Source: Pseudomonas batumici
Lineage (GTDB): Bacteria > Pseudomonadota > Gammaproteobacteria > Pseudomonadales > Pseudomonadaceae
Direction of reading: 5' to 3'
Length of the DNA stretch: 64,000 nt
Assembly: GCF_000820515.1 (NCBI RefSeq)
Contig: NZ_JXDG01000057.1
Span: 1-64,000 of the forward strand
Below the pieces are notes generated by a model. It made no database searches. It was not told the origin of the DNA and worked only from the letters and a program-made list of their open reading frames with translations. Shown here in pieces: positions 44,102-53,511 of the stretch. The first letter of the stretch is position 1. Every line of letters starts with the position of its first letter. The translations under genes were made by a program, and so were the position numbers.

Positions 44102-44779
44102 TCAGTGGTTCTTGCGCAGCACATAGAGACGCCGCAGGGCATAGCCGGGAAAGAAATCCCGATGACCGACGATCTCGAAACCGGCCTGGCGGAACTCCCC
44201 TTCGACCAGAGCCTTGCCGAACAGGACGCGCTGCGCCTGCTGGCCGCCAGCCCGGGCCTGGCGCCGCCGATGCCAGTCCATGACCTTGCCGCCTATCCAC
44301 AACGAGAGGATCACGGTGTCGCGGCTGACCCGGTGGAACTCACGCAACATCGCCATCCGCTGCTGACTGTCGCTGACCTGCTGGAACAACTGCATACAGA
44401 AAATGCAGTCCACCGCATTCTCCGGCAAGCCGATGGCGAACACCGAGCTCTGAAACGTCCTGACCCGCTTGAGCACATCGAGGGAGTGATGGACCGCGCA
44501 GTGATCCAGCATCTCTTGAGAGGGGTCGGCCGCCAGGATCACCCGATTGGCCCGTTCGGCCAGCACCGGCCAGAAACGCCCGGCACCGCAGGGCAGGTCT
44601 AGGATCAGGCCGGGCTCGCCGGCCAGCTTCAACGCCTGGCGCACCCACTGCTTTTCGCGGGCCAACCCCAAGCGCCGGGCCAGGCTGCCGGGCCCCTTCT
44701 CCGGGCACGAGCGGGCATGCTCACGCTCATGCTGGCGGGCAAATTCAAGCTCAATGGGGGAAGGCGGCTGCGCAGGCAT
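44102..44779 (-). CDS. Class I SAM-dependent methyltransferase
   Basis: A 225-residue methyltransferase with motif I ILDLPCGAGRF, ILAADPSQEML and a motif-IV-like DCIFCMQLFQQV. The C-terminal basic region GYALRRLYVLRKNH follows. It is similar to small phospholipid- or lipopolysaccharide-linked methyltransferases; the substrate is not known. The ATG at 44779 gives MPAQPPSPIELEFARQH; an upstream in-frame start adds 30 non-family residues. Confidence 0.82.
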   Translation of the reverse strand: MPAQPPSPIELEFARQHEREHARSCPEKGPGSLARRLGLAREKQWVRQALKLAGEPGLILDLPCGAGRFWPVLAERANRVILAADPSQEMLDHCAVHHSLDVLKRVRTFQSSVFAIGLPENAVDCIFCMQLFQQVSDSQQRMAMLREFHRVSRDTVILSLWIGGKVMDWHRRRQARAGGQQAQRVLFGKALVEGEFRQAGFEIVGHRDFFPGYALRRLYVLRKNH

Positions 44780-44928
44780 GACTCGCGAACTCTCGGGCGG
44801 GAACCTGTGTCGATCTGAGCGCACACACAGGCTCGGTTTGAAGGGCTGCCGGGGGCCATGACCCACCACCCGGCAACGCCTTGAACCTTAGTCAGGCACA
44901 CATCAATTTTTCGTGAAAAATTCCCGCG

Positions 44929-45819
44929 CTACTTGTTCAATACGTTACCGAGCGGCTGCCTCGCCAGCGCCGCGAACGCCTGGCAGGCGGCGCTGCGCCA
45001 GGCGCCCCGGCGACTGAGCAGGGCCACCGTGCGCCGTGGCAACGCCGGTGTCAGTTCCAGTGAGGCCAGCCCCGGCTGCTCGACGGCAATGGCCGCGGGC
45101 AGGATGGTCGCCAGTTGACCACGACGGACCAACTCGACAATCGCACTAATGGAATTGGCCTCGATGGCGATGCGCGGCGCGATGCCGTGCTGGCGGCAGT
45201 AGAGGTCGATGTGTTGGCGCGTGGCGAAATCCCGGCTGAGCAGGACCAGCGCCTGCTGCTCCAGATCGCGGGCGCCGAGGGTCTTGCTACCTGCCTGCGG
45301 ATGGGTCGCGCCGACCATCAGGCTCAAGGTTTCGCTGAACAACGCTTCACCCTCGATATCCGCCAGATGCATCCCGGTAAAACCAATGCCGATATCCAGC
45401 CGATCCTCGGCCAGTGCGGCCTCGAGGCGATCCTGGGTCATTTCCTCGACCCCCAGGGTGATGCCCGGATAAAGACTGTTGAAACGATGCAGCAACGGCG
45501 CGATGAGGTAGGCCGTGAAGGTCGGCGTCATGGCCAGGCGCAGGCTGCCGCGACTGAGGTCCTGCACATCGTGCATCGCCCGCTTGCCCGCCTCCAGGTC
45601 CTGCAGGGCCAGCCTGGCAAAACGCACGTAGGCCTCGCCGGCATCGGTCAGGCGGATGCTGCGCCCGGAACGGTCGAACAGCGCCGCCCCCAGGCTGTCT
45701 TCCAGTTGCCTGATCTGCTGCGACAAGGTCGGCTGGGAGACATGCAAGGCCTCCGCGGCCCGGGTGAAATTGCGCTGCTCGGCAACCGCCAGCAGATAAC
45801 GAATATGACGCAGCAGCAT
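44929..45819 (-). CDS. cynR: LysR family regulator of the cyanate operon
   Basis: A 296-residue LysR protein, divergent from cynT-cynS. The N-terminal HTH (RAAEALHVSQPTLSQQIRQLEDSLG) and the C-terminal LysR-substrate domain match CynR, the cyanate-responsive activator of cynTS. A candidate operator lies in the 111-bp divergent promoter. Confidence 0.9.
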   Translation of the reverse strand: MLLRHIRYLLAVAEQRNFTRAAEALHVSQPTLSQQIRQLEDSLGAALFDRSGRSIRLTDAGEAYVRFARLALQDLEAGKRAMHDVQDLSRGSLRLAMTPTFTAYLIAPLLHRFNSLYPGITLGVEEMTQDRLEAALAEDRLDIGIGFTGMHLADIEGEALFSETLSLMVGATHPQAGSKTLGARDLEQQALVLLSRDFATRQHIDLYCRQHGIAPRIAIEANSISAIVELVRRGQLATILPAAIAVEQPGLASLELTPALPRRTVALLSRRGAWRSAACQAFAALARQPLGNVLNK

Positions 45820-45842
45820 CGGACACCCAACTATAGGCAGGA

Positions 45843-45862
45843 CTTATGGCTTTCATAATAAG
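45843..45862. promoter_or_regulatory. Candidate CynR operator
   Basis: CTTAT-N10-ATAAG is a perfect inverted repeat, overlapping GGCTT-N7-AAGCC, midway between cynR and cynT. This fits an LTTR (T-N11-A-type) site controlling both divergent genes. Confidence 0.5.
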
Positions 45863-45930
45863 CCGGTCTTGGACGCTATGCCTGGAAACTTCCATCCTTG
45901 CCCCATCAGCCACCTGCAAGGAGAAACCCC

Positions 45931-46590
45931 ATGCAAGCCATCATCGACGGATTCCTGAAGTTCCAGCGCGAAGCCTTCCCGACCCGCAGCGCCCTGTTCA
46001 AGCAACTGGCGACCACCCAGAGCCCCGCCACCCTGTTCGTCACCTGCTCGGACAGCCGAGTGGTACCGGAACTGCTGACCCAGCAAGAGCCCGGCGATCT
46101 GTTCGTGATTCGCAATGCCGGCAACATCGTGCCCTCCTACGGCCCGGAACCGGGCGGTGTCTCGGCCACGGTGGAGTATGCGGTGGCGGTACTGGGGGTG
46201 CGCGATATCGTGATCTGCGGCCACTCCGACTGCGGGGCGATGACCGCTATTTCCACCTGCAAGTGTCTCGACCACCTCCCGGCGGTCGCCAATTGGCTGC
46301 GCCACGCCGAGTCGGCCAAGGTCATCAACGCCGCCCGCAGCCACGCCTCGGCCGAGGCACGACTGGACGCGCTGGTCCGGGAAAACGTGATCGCCCAGTT
46401 GGCTAACCTCAAGACTCACCCATCGGTCGCCCTGGCGCTGGAACAAGGTCGGCTGAACCTGCACGGCTGGGTGTACGACATCGAGAGCGGCTCGATCATG
46501 GCTCTCGACGGCAACTCCGGTCGTTTTGTCCCGCTCGCCGAACAGCCGCAGGCCTGCGCGCTGTCGACGCAATCACCACAGGTCGCCTGA
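45931..46590 (+). CDS. cynT: Beta-carbonic anhydrase of the cyanate operon
   Basis: Supplies bicarbonate to cyanase and retains CO2. The 219-residue protein has the zinc and catalytic residues Cys39, Asp41, Arg43 (CSDSR), His98 and Cys101 (GHSDCGAM), matching E. coli CynT positions. The ATG at 45931 follows AAGGAG. It is 34 bp before cynS. Confidence 0.95.
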   Translation: MQAIIDGFLKFQREAFPTRSALFKQLATTQSPATLFVTCSDSRVVPELLTQQEPGDLFVIRNAGNIVPSYGPEPGGVSATVEYAVAVLGVRDIVICGHSDCGAMTAISTCKCLDHLPAVANWLRHAESAKVINAARSHASAEARLDALVRENVIAQLANLKTHPSVALALEQGRLNLHGWVYDIESGSIMALDGNSGRFVPLAEQPQACALSTQSPQVA

Positions 46591-46624
46591 CCTGAACCCT
46601 ACCTACGAAAACGAGGAAATCACC

Positions 46625-47095
46625 ATGTTGCAGTCCCAATTCGCACAAGCTCCACGCCTGGCCCTGGCCGACACCATCATCGACGCCAAGCAGCGTCTGA
46701 ATCTGTCCTGGCAGGACCTGACCGACGGCACCGGCCTGAGCCTGGCCTTCGTCACCGCCGCCCTGCTCGGCCAGCATCCACTGCCGGCCAGCGCCGCCAA
46801 CGTCGTGTGTGAAAAGCTTGGCCTGGACCAGGACGCCAGTCGCCTGCTGCAAAGCGTGCCGTTGCGCGGCAGCATTCCAGCCGGCATCCCGTCCGACCCG
46901 ACGATTTATCGTTTCTACGAAATGATCCAGGTCTACGGCACCACCTTGAAGGCCCTGGTCCACGAACAGTTCGGCGACGGCATCATCAGTGCCATCAACT
47001 TCAAGCTGGATATCAAGAAGGTCGAGGACCCGGAGGGCGGCTCGCGCGCGGTCATCACCCTGGACGGCAAGTACCTGCCGACCAAACCGTTCTGA
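46625..47095 (+). CDS. cynS: Cyanate hydratase (cyanase)
   Basis: Converts cyanate and bicarbonate to ammonia and CO2. The 156-residue protein keeps the catalytic residues Arg96, Glu99 (YRFYEM) and Ser122 (GDGIISAINF). It has an N-terminal helical domain (DAKQRLNLSWQDLTDGTGLSLAFVTAALLG). The ATG at 46625 follows GAGGAAATCACC. Cotranscribed with cynT. Confidence 0.96.
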   Translation: MLQSQFAQAPRLALADTIIDAKQRLNLSWQDLTDGTGLSLAFVTAALLGQHPLPASAANVVCEKLGLDQDASRLLQSVPLRGSIPAGIPSDPTIYRFYEMIQVYGTTLKALVHEQFGDGIISAINFKLDIKKVEDPEGGSRAVITLDGKYLPTKPF

Positions 47096-47102
47096 TGCCC
47101 CC

Positions 47103-47190
47103 CTGTAGGAGCTGGCTTGCCAGCGATGAGGCCCTGAAGGCTTGCATCGTCTGATTGGCCGCCATCGCCAGCAAGCTGGCTCCTACACAG
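47103..47190. repeat. REP pair
   Basis: Inverted REP arms (CTGTAGGAGCTGGCTTGCCAGC and mirror) between cynS and the tautomerase gene. Confidence 0.75.
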
Positions 47191-47228
47191 GTTTCGAGGT
47201 GTTTTCCAGAATGGGGGTTGCCGTTCGA

Positions 47229-47588
47229 TCAGAACGTAACCTTGGCGTAGGACTCGCGATCCAGGTCCACCACTTCCACCGACAGCTGGACTTCGACACC
47301 CGCCGGCCAGTCACCGAGATCCTTCAGCCCCGCCAGCAGGCTCTCGGACAGTTGCGTCTTGATCTGCGCCGAGCGCCCACTCAGGAGCGCCAGCTTCACA
47401 TGCACGAAGCCACGCTCGCCCGCCCCCGTGCCCACGCGAAATGCCTCCAGTTTCGTGGCCCGGCTCTTGATATCGAACTCGGCCCCGAACTGACCCGATG
47501 CCACCAACGCATGGTTGATACGCAGCAGCGCCTTGTCGGCGTCGAAGTCAGTCAGGTTGGCGGTGTATTCCAGGAAAACGTGAGGCAT
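47229..47588 (-). CDS. 5-carboxymethyl-2-hydroxymuconate isomerase family protein
   Basis: A 119-residue tautomerase-superfamily protein. Met is followed by the catalytic Pro (MPHVFLEYTANL), which would become the N-terminal Pro after Met removal. It resembles CHMI (HpaF), which acts in homoprotocatechuate breakdown, but no other hpa gene is adjacent, so its real substrate is uncertain. The ATG at 47588 is preferred to keep Pro-1. It is convergent with cynS. Confidence 0.85.
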   Translation of the reverse strand: MPHVFLEYTANLTDFDADKALLRINHALVASGQFGAEFDIKSRATKLEAFRVGTGAGERGFVHVKLALLSGRSAQIKTQLSESLLAGLKDLGDWPAGVEVQLSVEVVDLDRESYAKVTF

Positions 47589-47706
47589 TGGCAGGCTCCG
47601 AAACAGCGGGATAGGAAGGCGCACAGATATAGCACGCAGCCTTCGGGAAAAATTGTGAAAGAACGTGAACGATAGTGCATTGACGCAACCGCGCCCCTGA
47701 GAGGTA

Positions 47707-48627
47707 TCAAGGCGCCAGGGGTTGCCGATCGCTCATGAAGTGCTCAAGCCGCGAGCGCAGCCAACGCTCGGCCGGGTCGGTATCGACAATACCCAGCCAG
47801 ACCATGGACAGGTCCAGGTTCGGCACCTTGAACGGCAGCGGTTCGTCAAACAGCAGCCCCGAGGCCGCCATGGCCGTCGCCGTGTAATCCGGCAGGCTGG
47901 CGATCAGGTCCGTGCCCGCCAGCAACGCCGGCAAGGCGCTGTATTGCGGCACCGAGAGCACCACATGGCGCTTGCGGCCGATTTCCGCCAGCCACTCGTC
48001 GGCCAGGCTGCTGATATTGGCGGTGTGGGACACCAGGACATGCGGCCGTGCGCAGTATTCATCCAGGCTCAGGGGCGCCGTCGAGGCGTCGGCCCGCAGA
48101 ATCCTCGGTTGGATATGGCGCAACAGCTTGCGCTTGGCATTGGCCGGCAGGCCTCGGGTCTGGCTGATGCCTACGGTGATCTCGCCGGAGGCCAACAGGT
48201 CGGGAATGCGCCAGTAGTCGACGTGCTGGACCACGATCACCACATGCGGCGCTTCCTGGCGCAATGCCCGCAGCAAGGAGGGCAACAGGCCAAACTCGAC
48301 ATCGTCCGACAGGCCGATGCGAAAGGTCATGGTGCTGCTGGCCGGGTCGAAGTCGTGGGTCAGGCTCAAGGCATTGGACAGAGAATCCAGCGCGGGCGAC
48401 AGGTGCTGGATGATCTCTTCGGCCCGCGCGGTGGGCTCCATGCGGTGTCCGACACGGATAAACAGCGGATCGTTGAACATCGCCCGCAGGCGATTGAGCG
48501 CCGAACTGATGGTCGGCTGGCCGAGAAACAGCTTCTCCGCCACCCGCGTCACATTGCGTTCGAGCATCAGTGCCTCGAACACCACCATCAGGTTGATGTC
48601 GGCTTTACGCAGTTCGTTGCGGTTCAT
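47707..48627 (-). CDS. LysR family regulator (NodD-like type)
   Basis: A 306-residue LTTR with the N-terminal HTH NLMVVFEALMLERNVTRVAEKLFLGQPTISSALNRLR and a C-terminal effector domain. The N-terminus is like NodD/HdfR-type members. It lies between the tautomerase and the autotransporter operon, on the same strand as both, but separated by 128 bp from the autotransporter. It could control either; no divergent partner gives a clear target. Confidence 0.85.
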   Translation of the reverse strand: MNRNELRKADINLMVVFEALMLERNVTRVAEKLFLGQPTISSALNRLRAMFNDPLFIRVGHRMEPTARAEEIIQHLSPALDSLSNALSLTHDFDPASSTMTFRIGLSDDVEFGLLPSLLRALRQEAPHVVIVVQHVDYWRIPDLLASGEITVGISQTRGLPANAKRKLLRHIQPRILRADASTAPLSLDEYCARPHVLVSHTANISSLADEWLAEIGRKRHVVLSVPQYSALPALLAGTDLIASLPDYTATAMAASGLLFDEPLPFKVPNLDLSMVWLGIVDTDPAERWLRSRLEHFMSDRQPLAP

Positions 48628-48755
48628 CTGTGGTCCCTGCTCTTCGATTGCGCCTCAGTGTAGGAAGGCAAGAAGGGACATGTCTAGGCGACAAGGGGAC
48701 GTACGCCATGGAAGTCTTGCACTCCCATGACGTACAGGGTCGCCGACACTGTCTT

Positions 48756-51700
48756 TTAGAACGCCCAGCGTGCTTCGGCCGACGCGGTCTGGTTGACGTA
48801 GTGAGAGCGCTCCTCCACGTCATACCGCACGGCCAGTTGCAGTTGGCCGTTGACCTTGTAGTTCAACTCGGTGCCGCCGCGAGCCAGCCAACGCTGTGGG
48901 CTGCCGGCATAGGTGGTAAAGACCGTTCCGGGCGCACCGGCAAAGCTGCTGGTCAGCGAGTTGCGACTCGCCAGGAAGTCATAGCCGACCCCCAACTTGC
49001 CGCTCAAGGTCAGCTGTTGCGTGAAGTCATGGGCCAGTTTGCCATCCACACCGAGAATAAATTGATCGGTGCTACGACTCTTGACCTGCAAATCCAGCGC
49101 ATCGGCACCTTTCTCGTTGTAGGCCTCGTCCTTGATCCACGTGTAGTCCGCCCGCACCGAGGGAGTGAAGCGAGTGGCAGGTGTCAGGCTGAAGGTCCGA
49201 TCCAGGCTGACGCCGGCGTGAGCGGTCCAGGAGTCGTAGTTGGACTTGGCTTGTAGCCCCGCAAAGTCGAGGTCGCGCTTGCCGTCGTTGTGGTTCTGCC
49301 CACCATCGAACTGGAAGTTCAGGTCGGTCGTGTCGTCCAGATGGTAAGTGCCATAGCCCACCAGTTGGTAGACGTCGGTGGTGAGTTGCTGCCGGGCCGT
49401 GTCGCCATTGTTATGAGTGTCCGCTTTGGCGTAGATGAAAGCGGTACCCAGTATCCAGCGATCATTGAGGCTGGCGTCGAGACCGAACACCATCCCCCCC
49501 ACACTGGAACTGAACCCGGCGACGCCATCGCTGCGGTCCTGATCAGCCCAGGAACCGAACGGCTTGATCCAGAGGTGCTGGTCAGTCAGGGCGCTCTCGC
49601 CGGAAGACAGCCCGCTACGGACCGACTCACTGCGCGCCTGTATCACGCCGTTGATGCTGCTCAGTGCGGTCTTCGCCGCCGCCGTGGAACCTCCGGTCAT
49701 CAGCGGCAAGGTTGCAGTGACCGCCTGGGACACTTCGCCCTGGGTACTGAGCGCTACAAAATGGCTGGCCAACTGACCATTTGGATTGCTGCCAATGATC
49801 TGGTCCAACGCTACGGCCGCACCTTGGCCCGCCGTGTTGCCCAGGGCCTGGACACTGCCTTGGAAGGTGTTGGGGGCGGGGTTGCTACCAGCGCTATTGG
49901 AAGCGGGGGTGCTGCCGCCACTACTGGAAGCGGGGGTGCTGCTGCCGCTATTGGAAGCAGGGGTGCTGCCGCCGCTATTGGAAGCGGGAGTGCTGCCACC
50001 GCTATTGGAAGCGGGGGTGCTGCCGCCGCTATTGGAAGCGGGAGTGCTGCCACCGCTATTGGAAGCGGGAGTGCTGCCACCGCTATTGGAAGCGGGGGTG
50101 CTGCCGCCACTATTGGAAGCGGCGGCAATCAGCTTCAAGTCGACGCTGTTGCTGTTGTAGGTCGGCGTGAAGTCGAACAACAGGCTGTTATCGGTGACAT
50201 GAGTGAATTGCCCGGTGACCGTGCCGGTCGCGCTGATCACGTTGGCCAACCGATTGCCCGCGGCCAGGGTATTGGCACTTTTGACATCAACGTCCAGGGT
50301 ACCGTCCAGATGGACGTTGCCGGCAACGTTGAGTTTGCTGTACTGCGACGAACTCAAGGCACTTACCCGCAATATGCCGTTGCTGCTTTGGCTGAAGGCA
50401 CTACCGACGCTCAGCGTCGCATAAGGGCTGGCCGTGCTACCCACCACCAGCGTACCGGCGTTGTTCACGCCACTGGCAATGGAAGCGCTACCGGTATTGA
50501 GCGTGGCGCCGCTGGCAACCGACACGGAACCCAGCAGGCTTGCGCCATTGTCCAAGGCCAGGGTGCCGGCATTGACACTCCAGTTCTTGCCATAGGCGTC
50601 GGTGCCTGTCAGCGTCCAGGTGTTGCTGCCGTCCTTCTCGAAGCTACCGAACCCCTGGTATTGCACAGCGCTTCCTTGAGCACCGGCCGAACCGAGGTCG
50701 AAGGTCGTGGCGCCAGTGTTGCTATTGCCCCCAAGGGCCAATACATCGCTACCACCGCTCGTGCTGACGACATTGCCGTTGATCACCGAACCCGCGGCGA
50801 GTGTCAGCTTGTTGCTGCCGCCACTGAGTTCAATCGCATCGGCCCGGGCACCTGCACCGCCATTGGCCAATCCGCCGGAAATGGTCCCAGCGTTGTAGAT
50901 CGTGGAGTTTCCCGTCGCGACGATGCCCACGCCGCCCGCTCCCGCACTGCCACCAGTACCGTTGGTGCCTGCGGAGCCTGCCAGGCCGTTGTGAATGCCC
51001 GAGCCTCCCGCACCTCCCGCGCCTCCCGCACCGCCCACACCGGCAATCCCCGCAAGACCACCGTTACCCCCCTGAATGGTCCCGGTGTTGACGACCTGGA
51101 TGTTGGAACCGGTGATACCGGCACCGCCGGCACCGCCCGCGCCGCCGTTGCCACCGTTGCCGCCATTACCGCCTTGGCCACCATATTTACCGGAACTGCT
51201 GCCAGCGCCACCCTGACCACCGGCGCCACCGGCGACGCCGGCGGCGCCATTACCGCCGAAGATACTGGCGTTGTTGGTCACGGAAAAGTAACTGCCTGAA
51301 ACACCGGCACCGCCAGCGGCAGCGACTCCACCGCTGGCGCCGGCGCCACCGTTGCCACCGCGTCCTCCAGTGTTCCCAAAGGTATTGGAGCCAACGCTAC
51401 CACCACTCCCCCCCATGCCGCCGGCACCCGCCGAGAGCGCGGAAACGCCGGCACCCCCTGTGAGAGTGGCGTTGTTGGTAATGGCAAAAAAATTCCCGTT
51501 GACGGCGCTCGAACCCGCGGGTGAGCCGGAAAGGTACTTGCCATTCGAACCCGTGCCGCCGGCACCACCGAGGCCTAAACTGACGTTCGTGCCAGCGGCG
51601 CCTATAAAACCGCTTAACCCCGTTCCGGCGGTCGATGGGCTGCCGGTAAACTGACCCGAAATGGCGGTGGTAACAGTGCCGGTGCTCGTGCCGTTCAAAA

Positions 51701-52097
51701 ACAGAGAACTACCGTTACCCGCCAAGCCGGCACCGGTAATGGTCAGCGGTGCCGTTACGTCCAGCGTGGTTCCGCTATTGAAGGCCGGAACATCCGAGCT
51801 GAGTGTAATGGTACTGACGTTAGGGTTTACGCGGAGCGATCCGGTAATGGCCAACTGTTCGCGCAGTGAACCCGGACCGGAGTCGGCACCGGAGGAGACG
51901 TTATAACTGGGTACTGCCCAGACTGAAGAAGCCATGCCCAGCGACAACAATGCCAGCGGCCAGGCGGCCGCCTTGGCCCGAACGCCCGACATGCGGGCAC
52001 CCGTGCCGCCGCAGGCTCTTGACTTGGCGGTCTCGGAAACGACTTGCAGCGCTCCCAGGCCGCTATTCCAGACCAACCTATAGATCCCCTTATTCAT
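48756..52097 (-). CDS. Glycine-rich autotransporter outer-membrane protein
   Basis: A 1113-residue type Va secretion protein. An extended signal peptide (ESPR-like MNKGIYRLVWN) with cleavage after SSVWA (about 61) leads to a passenger of about 600 residues, very rich in Gly/Ala/Ser/Thr with GGAGG and GGNGG loops and repeated 'G(S/N)(Y/F)F..TNNA' beta-helix-like rungs. Nine copies of a nine-residue repeat of SNSGGSTPA type follow (661-741). A C-terminal beta-barrel (about 840-1113) ends in Trp-Ala-Phe. There are no cysteines in the passenger. It is the last gene of an operon with a radical SAM, a GNAT-like enzyme and a sulfotransferase. Confidence 0.9.
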   Translation of the reverse strand: MNKGIYRLVWNSGLGALQVVSETAKSRACGGTGARMSGVRAKAAAWPLALLSLGMASSVWAVPSYNVSSGADSGPGSLREQLAITGSLRVNPNVSTITLSSDVPAFNSGTTLDVTAPLTITGAGLAGNGSSLFLNGTSTGTVTTAISGQFTGSPSTAGTGLSGFIGAAGTNVSLGLGGAGGTGSNGKYLSGSPAGSSAVNGNFFAITNNATLTGGAGVSALSAGAGGMGGSGGSVGSNTFGNTGGRGGNGGAGASGGVAAAGGAGVSGSYFSVTNNASIFGGNGAAGVAGGAGGQGGAGSSSGKYGGQGGNGGNGGNGGAGGAGGAGITGSNIQVVNTGTIQGGNGGLAGIAGVGGAGGAGGAGGSGIHNGLAGSAGTNGTGGSAGAGGVGIVATGNSTIYNAGTISGGLANGGAGARADAIELSGGSNKLTLAAGSVINGNVVSTSGGSDVLALGGNSNTGATTFDLGSAGAQGSAVQYQGFGSFEKDGSNTWTLTGTDAYGKNWSVNAGTLALDNGASLLGSVSVASGATLNTGSASIASGVNNAGTLVVGSTASPYATLSVGSAFSQSSNGILRVSALSSSQYSKLNVAGNVHLDGTLDVDVKSANTLAAGNRLANVISATGTVTGQFTHVTDNSLLFDFTPTYNSNSVDLKLIAAASNSGGSTPASNSGGSTPASNSGGSTPASNSGGSTPASNSGGSTPASNSGGSTPASNSGSSTPASSSGGSTPASNSAGSNPAPNTFQGSVQALGNTAGQGAAVALDQIIGSNPNGQLASHFVALSTQGEVSQAVTATLPLMTGGSTAAAKTALSSINGVIQARSESVRSGLSSGESALTDQHLWIKPFGSWADQDRSDGVAGFSSSVGGMVFGLDASLNDRWILGTAFIYAKADTHNNGDTARQQLTTDVYQLVGYGTYHLDDTTDLNFQFDGGQNHNDGKRDLDFAGLQAKSNYDSWTAHAGVSLDRTFSLTPATRFTPSVRADYTWIKDEAYNEKGADALDLQVKSRSTDQFILGVDGKLAHDFTQQLTLSGKLGVGYDFLASRNSLTSSFAGAPGTVFTTYAGSPQRWLARGGTELNYKVNGQLQLAVRYDVEERSHYVNQTASAEARWAF
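49875..50117. repeat. Nine tandem 27-bp coding repeats in the autotransporter gene
   Basis: Six perfect and three diverged units encode SNSGGSTPA-type blocks (then SNSGSSTPA, SSSGGSTPA, SNSAGSNPA). They form the flexible linker between passenger and barrel. Being in-frame, unit number can vary without a frameshift. Confidence 0.85.
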
Positions 52098-52140
52098 CTA
52101 CCAAGCTCCAATGGCTCATCTTCTATTTTTATGAGGTCGT

Positions 52141-52959
52141 TCAAAGAATCCTGACCCCTTGAGTGTTGTGTTGAGGGTGTTGCCAGAAAGCGTCGTTGAT
52201 AAAACGGGCAAATAGATCGGGCGGCAGCAGCGTCGGCCGAGGAACCGCTTGCACCTGGGGCCTCACATCGTGCAGACCAGGCGTGCCGGCGCGTTTGTCG
52301 AACTCGCGGGCGTCGAACTGGACGTTGTGCAAGTCGTGGCTGAAGGTGGGCTCATCGATAAAGTCATAGAGGCCGTCCAGCACGGCTTGCGGATTGCTCA
52401 CCAGACTCTCGTAGCGCACCAGCAGCAAGCGGCTCGCGTGTTCGCCATAAAAAGCCTGCTTGAGGGCGTTGTACGGATAACCCAGCATGCCTTCGGCATT
52501 CGCCAGGGCATCGGCGCGGCTATAAACAGTGCCTCCAGTCTGAAAATGGAAGATCGCCGAGGGTGAAAGCGTATTGCTCTGGATCAGCCGTTCGATGCTG
52601 TCGATGATCCAGGGGACGTCGCGCACACAAGCGATCACCTTGCTCGCGGGGAACAGGTTGCGCAGCAGCGCCATGCGTGAGCACCAGGAACGGTTGCTAT
52701 CGAAGATCACCGGCGCGCCAAACTCGTCGCCGTAAAACTGCTCGAACAGCCCGCGCAGGACGCGCTCGCGCTGTCGATCCGAAATAAACAGCGAATACTC
52801 GTTCTTGCCGCCCATGCCATTCAGCAGATCATCGACCAGACCCGCGACGGGGCTGCTCATATGCGCATGAAAACGCGGATTCTGGCGCAACAGGGCCGAC
52901 AGCAAGGTCGAGCCGGAACGGGGCAAGCCGGAAATGAAATGCAGGACGCGTTCAGTCAT
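52141..52959 (-). CDS. Sulfotransferase
   Basis: A 272-residue PAPS-dependent sulfotransferase. The 5'-phosphosulfate loop is SGLPRSGST (10-18), with a 3'-phosphate-type segment CVRDVPWIIDSIERL and the late LLLVRYESLVSNP, a typical family motif. It has no signal peptide, so it acts in the cytoplasm on a protein, peptide or carbohydrate precursor. It is separated by 43 bp from the downstream autotransporter gene and 39 bp from the upstream GNAT gene. Confidence 0.9.
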   Translation of the reverse strand: MTERVLHFISGLPRSGSTLLSALLRQNPRFHAHMSSPVAGLVDDLLNGMGGKNEYSLFISDRQRERVLRGLFEQFYGDEFGAPVIFDSNRSWCSRMALLRNLFPASKVIACVRDVPWIIDSIERLIQSNTLSPSAIFHFQTGGTVYSRADALANAEGMLGYPYNALKQAFYGEHASRLLLVRYESLVSNPQAVLDGLYDFIDEPTFSHDLHNVQFDAREFDKRAGTPGLHDVRPQVQAVPRPTLLPPDLFARFINDAFWQHPQHNTQGVRIL

Positions 52960-52998
52960 CGATCGAACTCCTGGTGAAAGGATTGATAACGCCCTGGT

Positions 52999-53490
52999 TC
53001 ATGACAGGAACAGCCGATGCCAGACACTCTGGCCGTGCTCATCGATCCCCAGGTGCTGGAAACCGGCGCGTTGGATCACCCGGATACCCGCGGCGGTCTC
53101 CAGTTTCGGGTTTTCGACAACGATCATCATCCCCACCGGCGCCTGGGCTTCACCGGCATAGGCCAGTGCCAACTGCTCATAGGTATGGGCAAATAACCGG
53201 GGAGCCAGGCCGACATCGCGGCTGTCCTCGCGGATAAAGGTGCGATAAAACCAATAGAGCGCCCCCGCGCCCGGGCTGTAGGCGCAATACACCGAGCTGA
53301 CCCCGACGATCCGGCCATCGGCGTTGCGGACCACACTGGCCACCTCGAAGGTTCTGCGCCAAGCCTCGCAGGGATCCGTCAGTGCTCCGGTTTCGCCCCA
53401 GAAGGCGATGAGTTCGCTGCGCAGTTGCGAGGTGATCTGCCCCCACACCCAGACAATCCGATGTTTTTTCAATGAGCCAATGGCCGACAC
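52999..53490 (-). CDS. GNAT-like acetyltransferase
   Basis: A 163-residue protein with a GNAT-type fold: VWGQITSQLRSELIAFW helix, VASVVRNADGRIVGVSSVYCAY strand pair, LYWFYRTFIREDSRDVGLAPRLFAHTYEQL (acetyl-CoA binding region) and IRVIQRAGFQHLG. It is a weak but plausible GNAT. It sits 21 bp after the radical SAM gene and is part of the same operon. Acceptor unknown. Confidence 0.62.
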   Translation of the reverse strand: MSAIGSLKKHRIVWVWGQITSQLRSELIAFWGETGALTDPCEAWRRTFEVASVVRNADGRIVGVSSVYCAYSPGAGALYWFYRTFIREDSRDVGLAPRLFAHTYEQLALAYAGEAQAPVGMMIVVENPKLETAAGIRVIQRAGFQHLGIDEHGQSVWHRLFLS

Positions 53491-53511
53491 GGCAACTTCT
53501 CGCTTTAAAGG

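Noticed and set aside
49860..50125. CRISPR array suspicion from regular 27-bp repeats
   Set aside because: Repeats are contiguous without spacers and code in frame for SNSGGSTPA-type units.
49290..51299. 669-codon plus-strand frame inside the autotransporter gene
   Set aside because: It mirrors the Gly-rich passenger and its repeats on the other strand, with low-complexity composition, no ribosome site and no domain.
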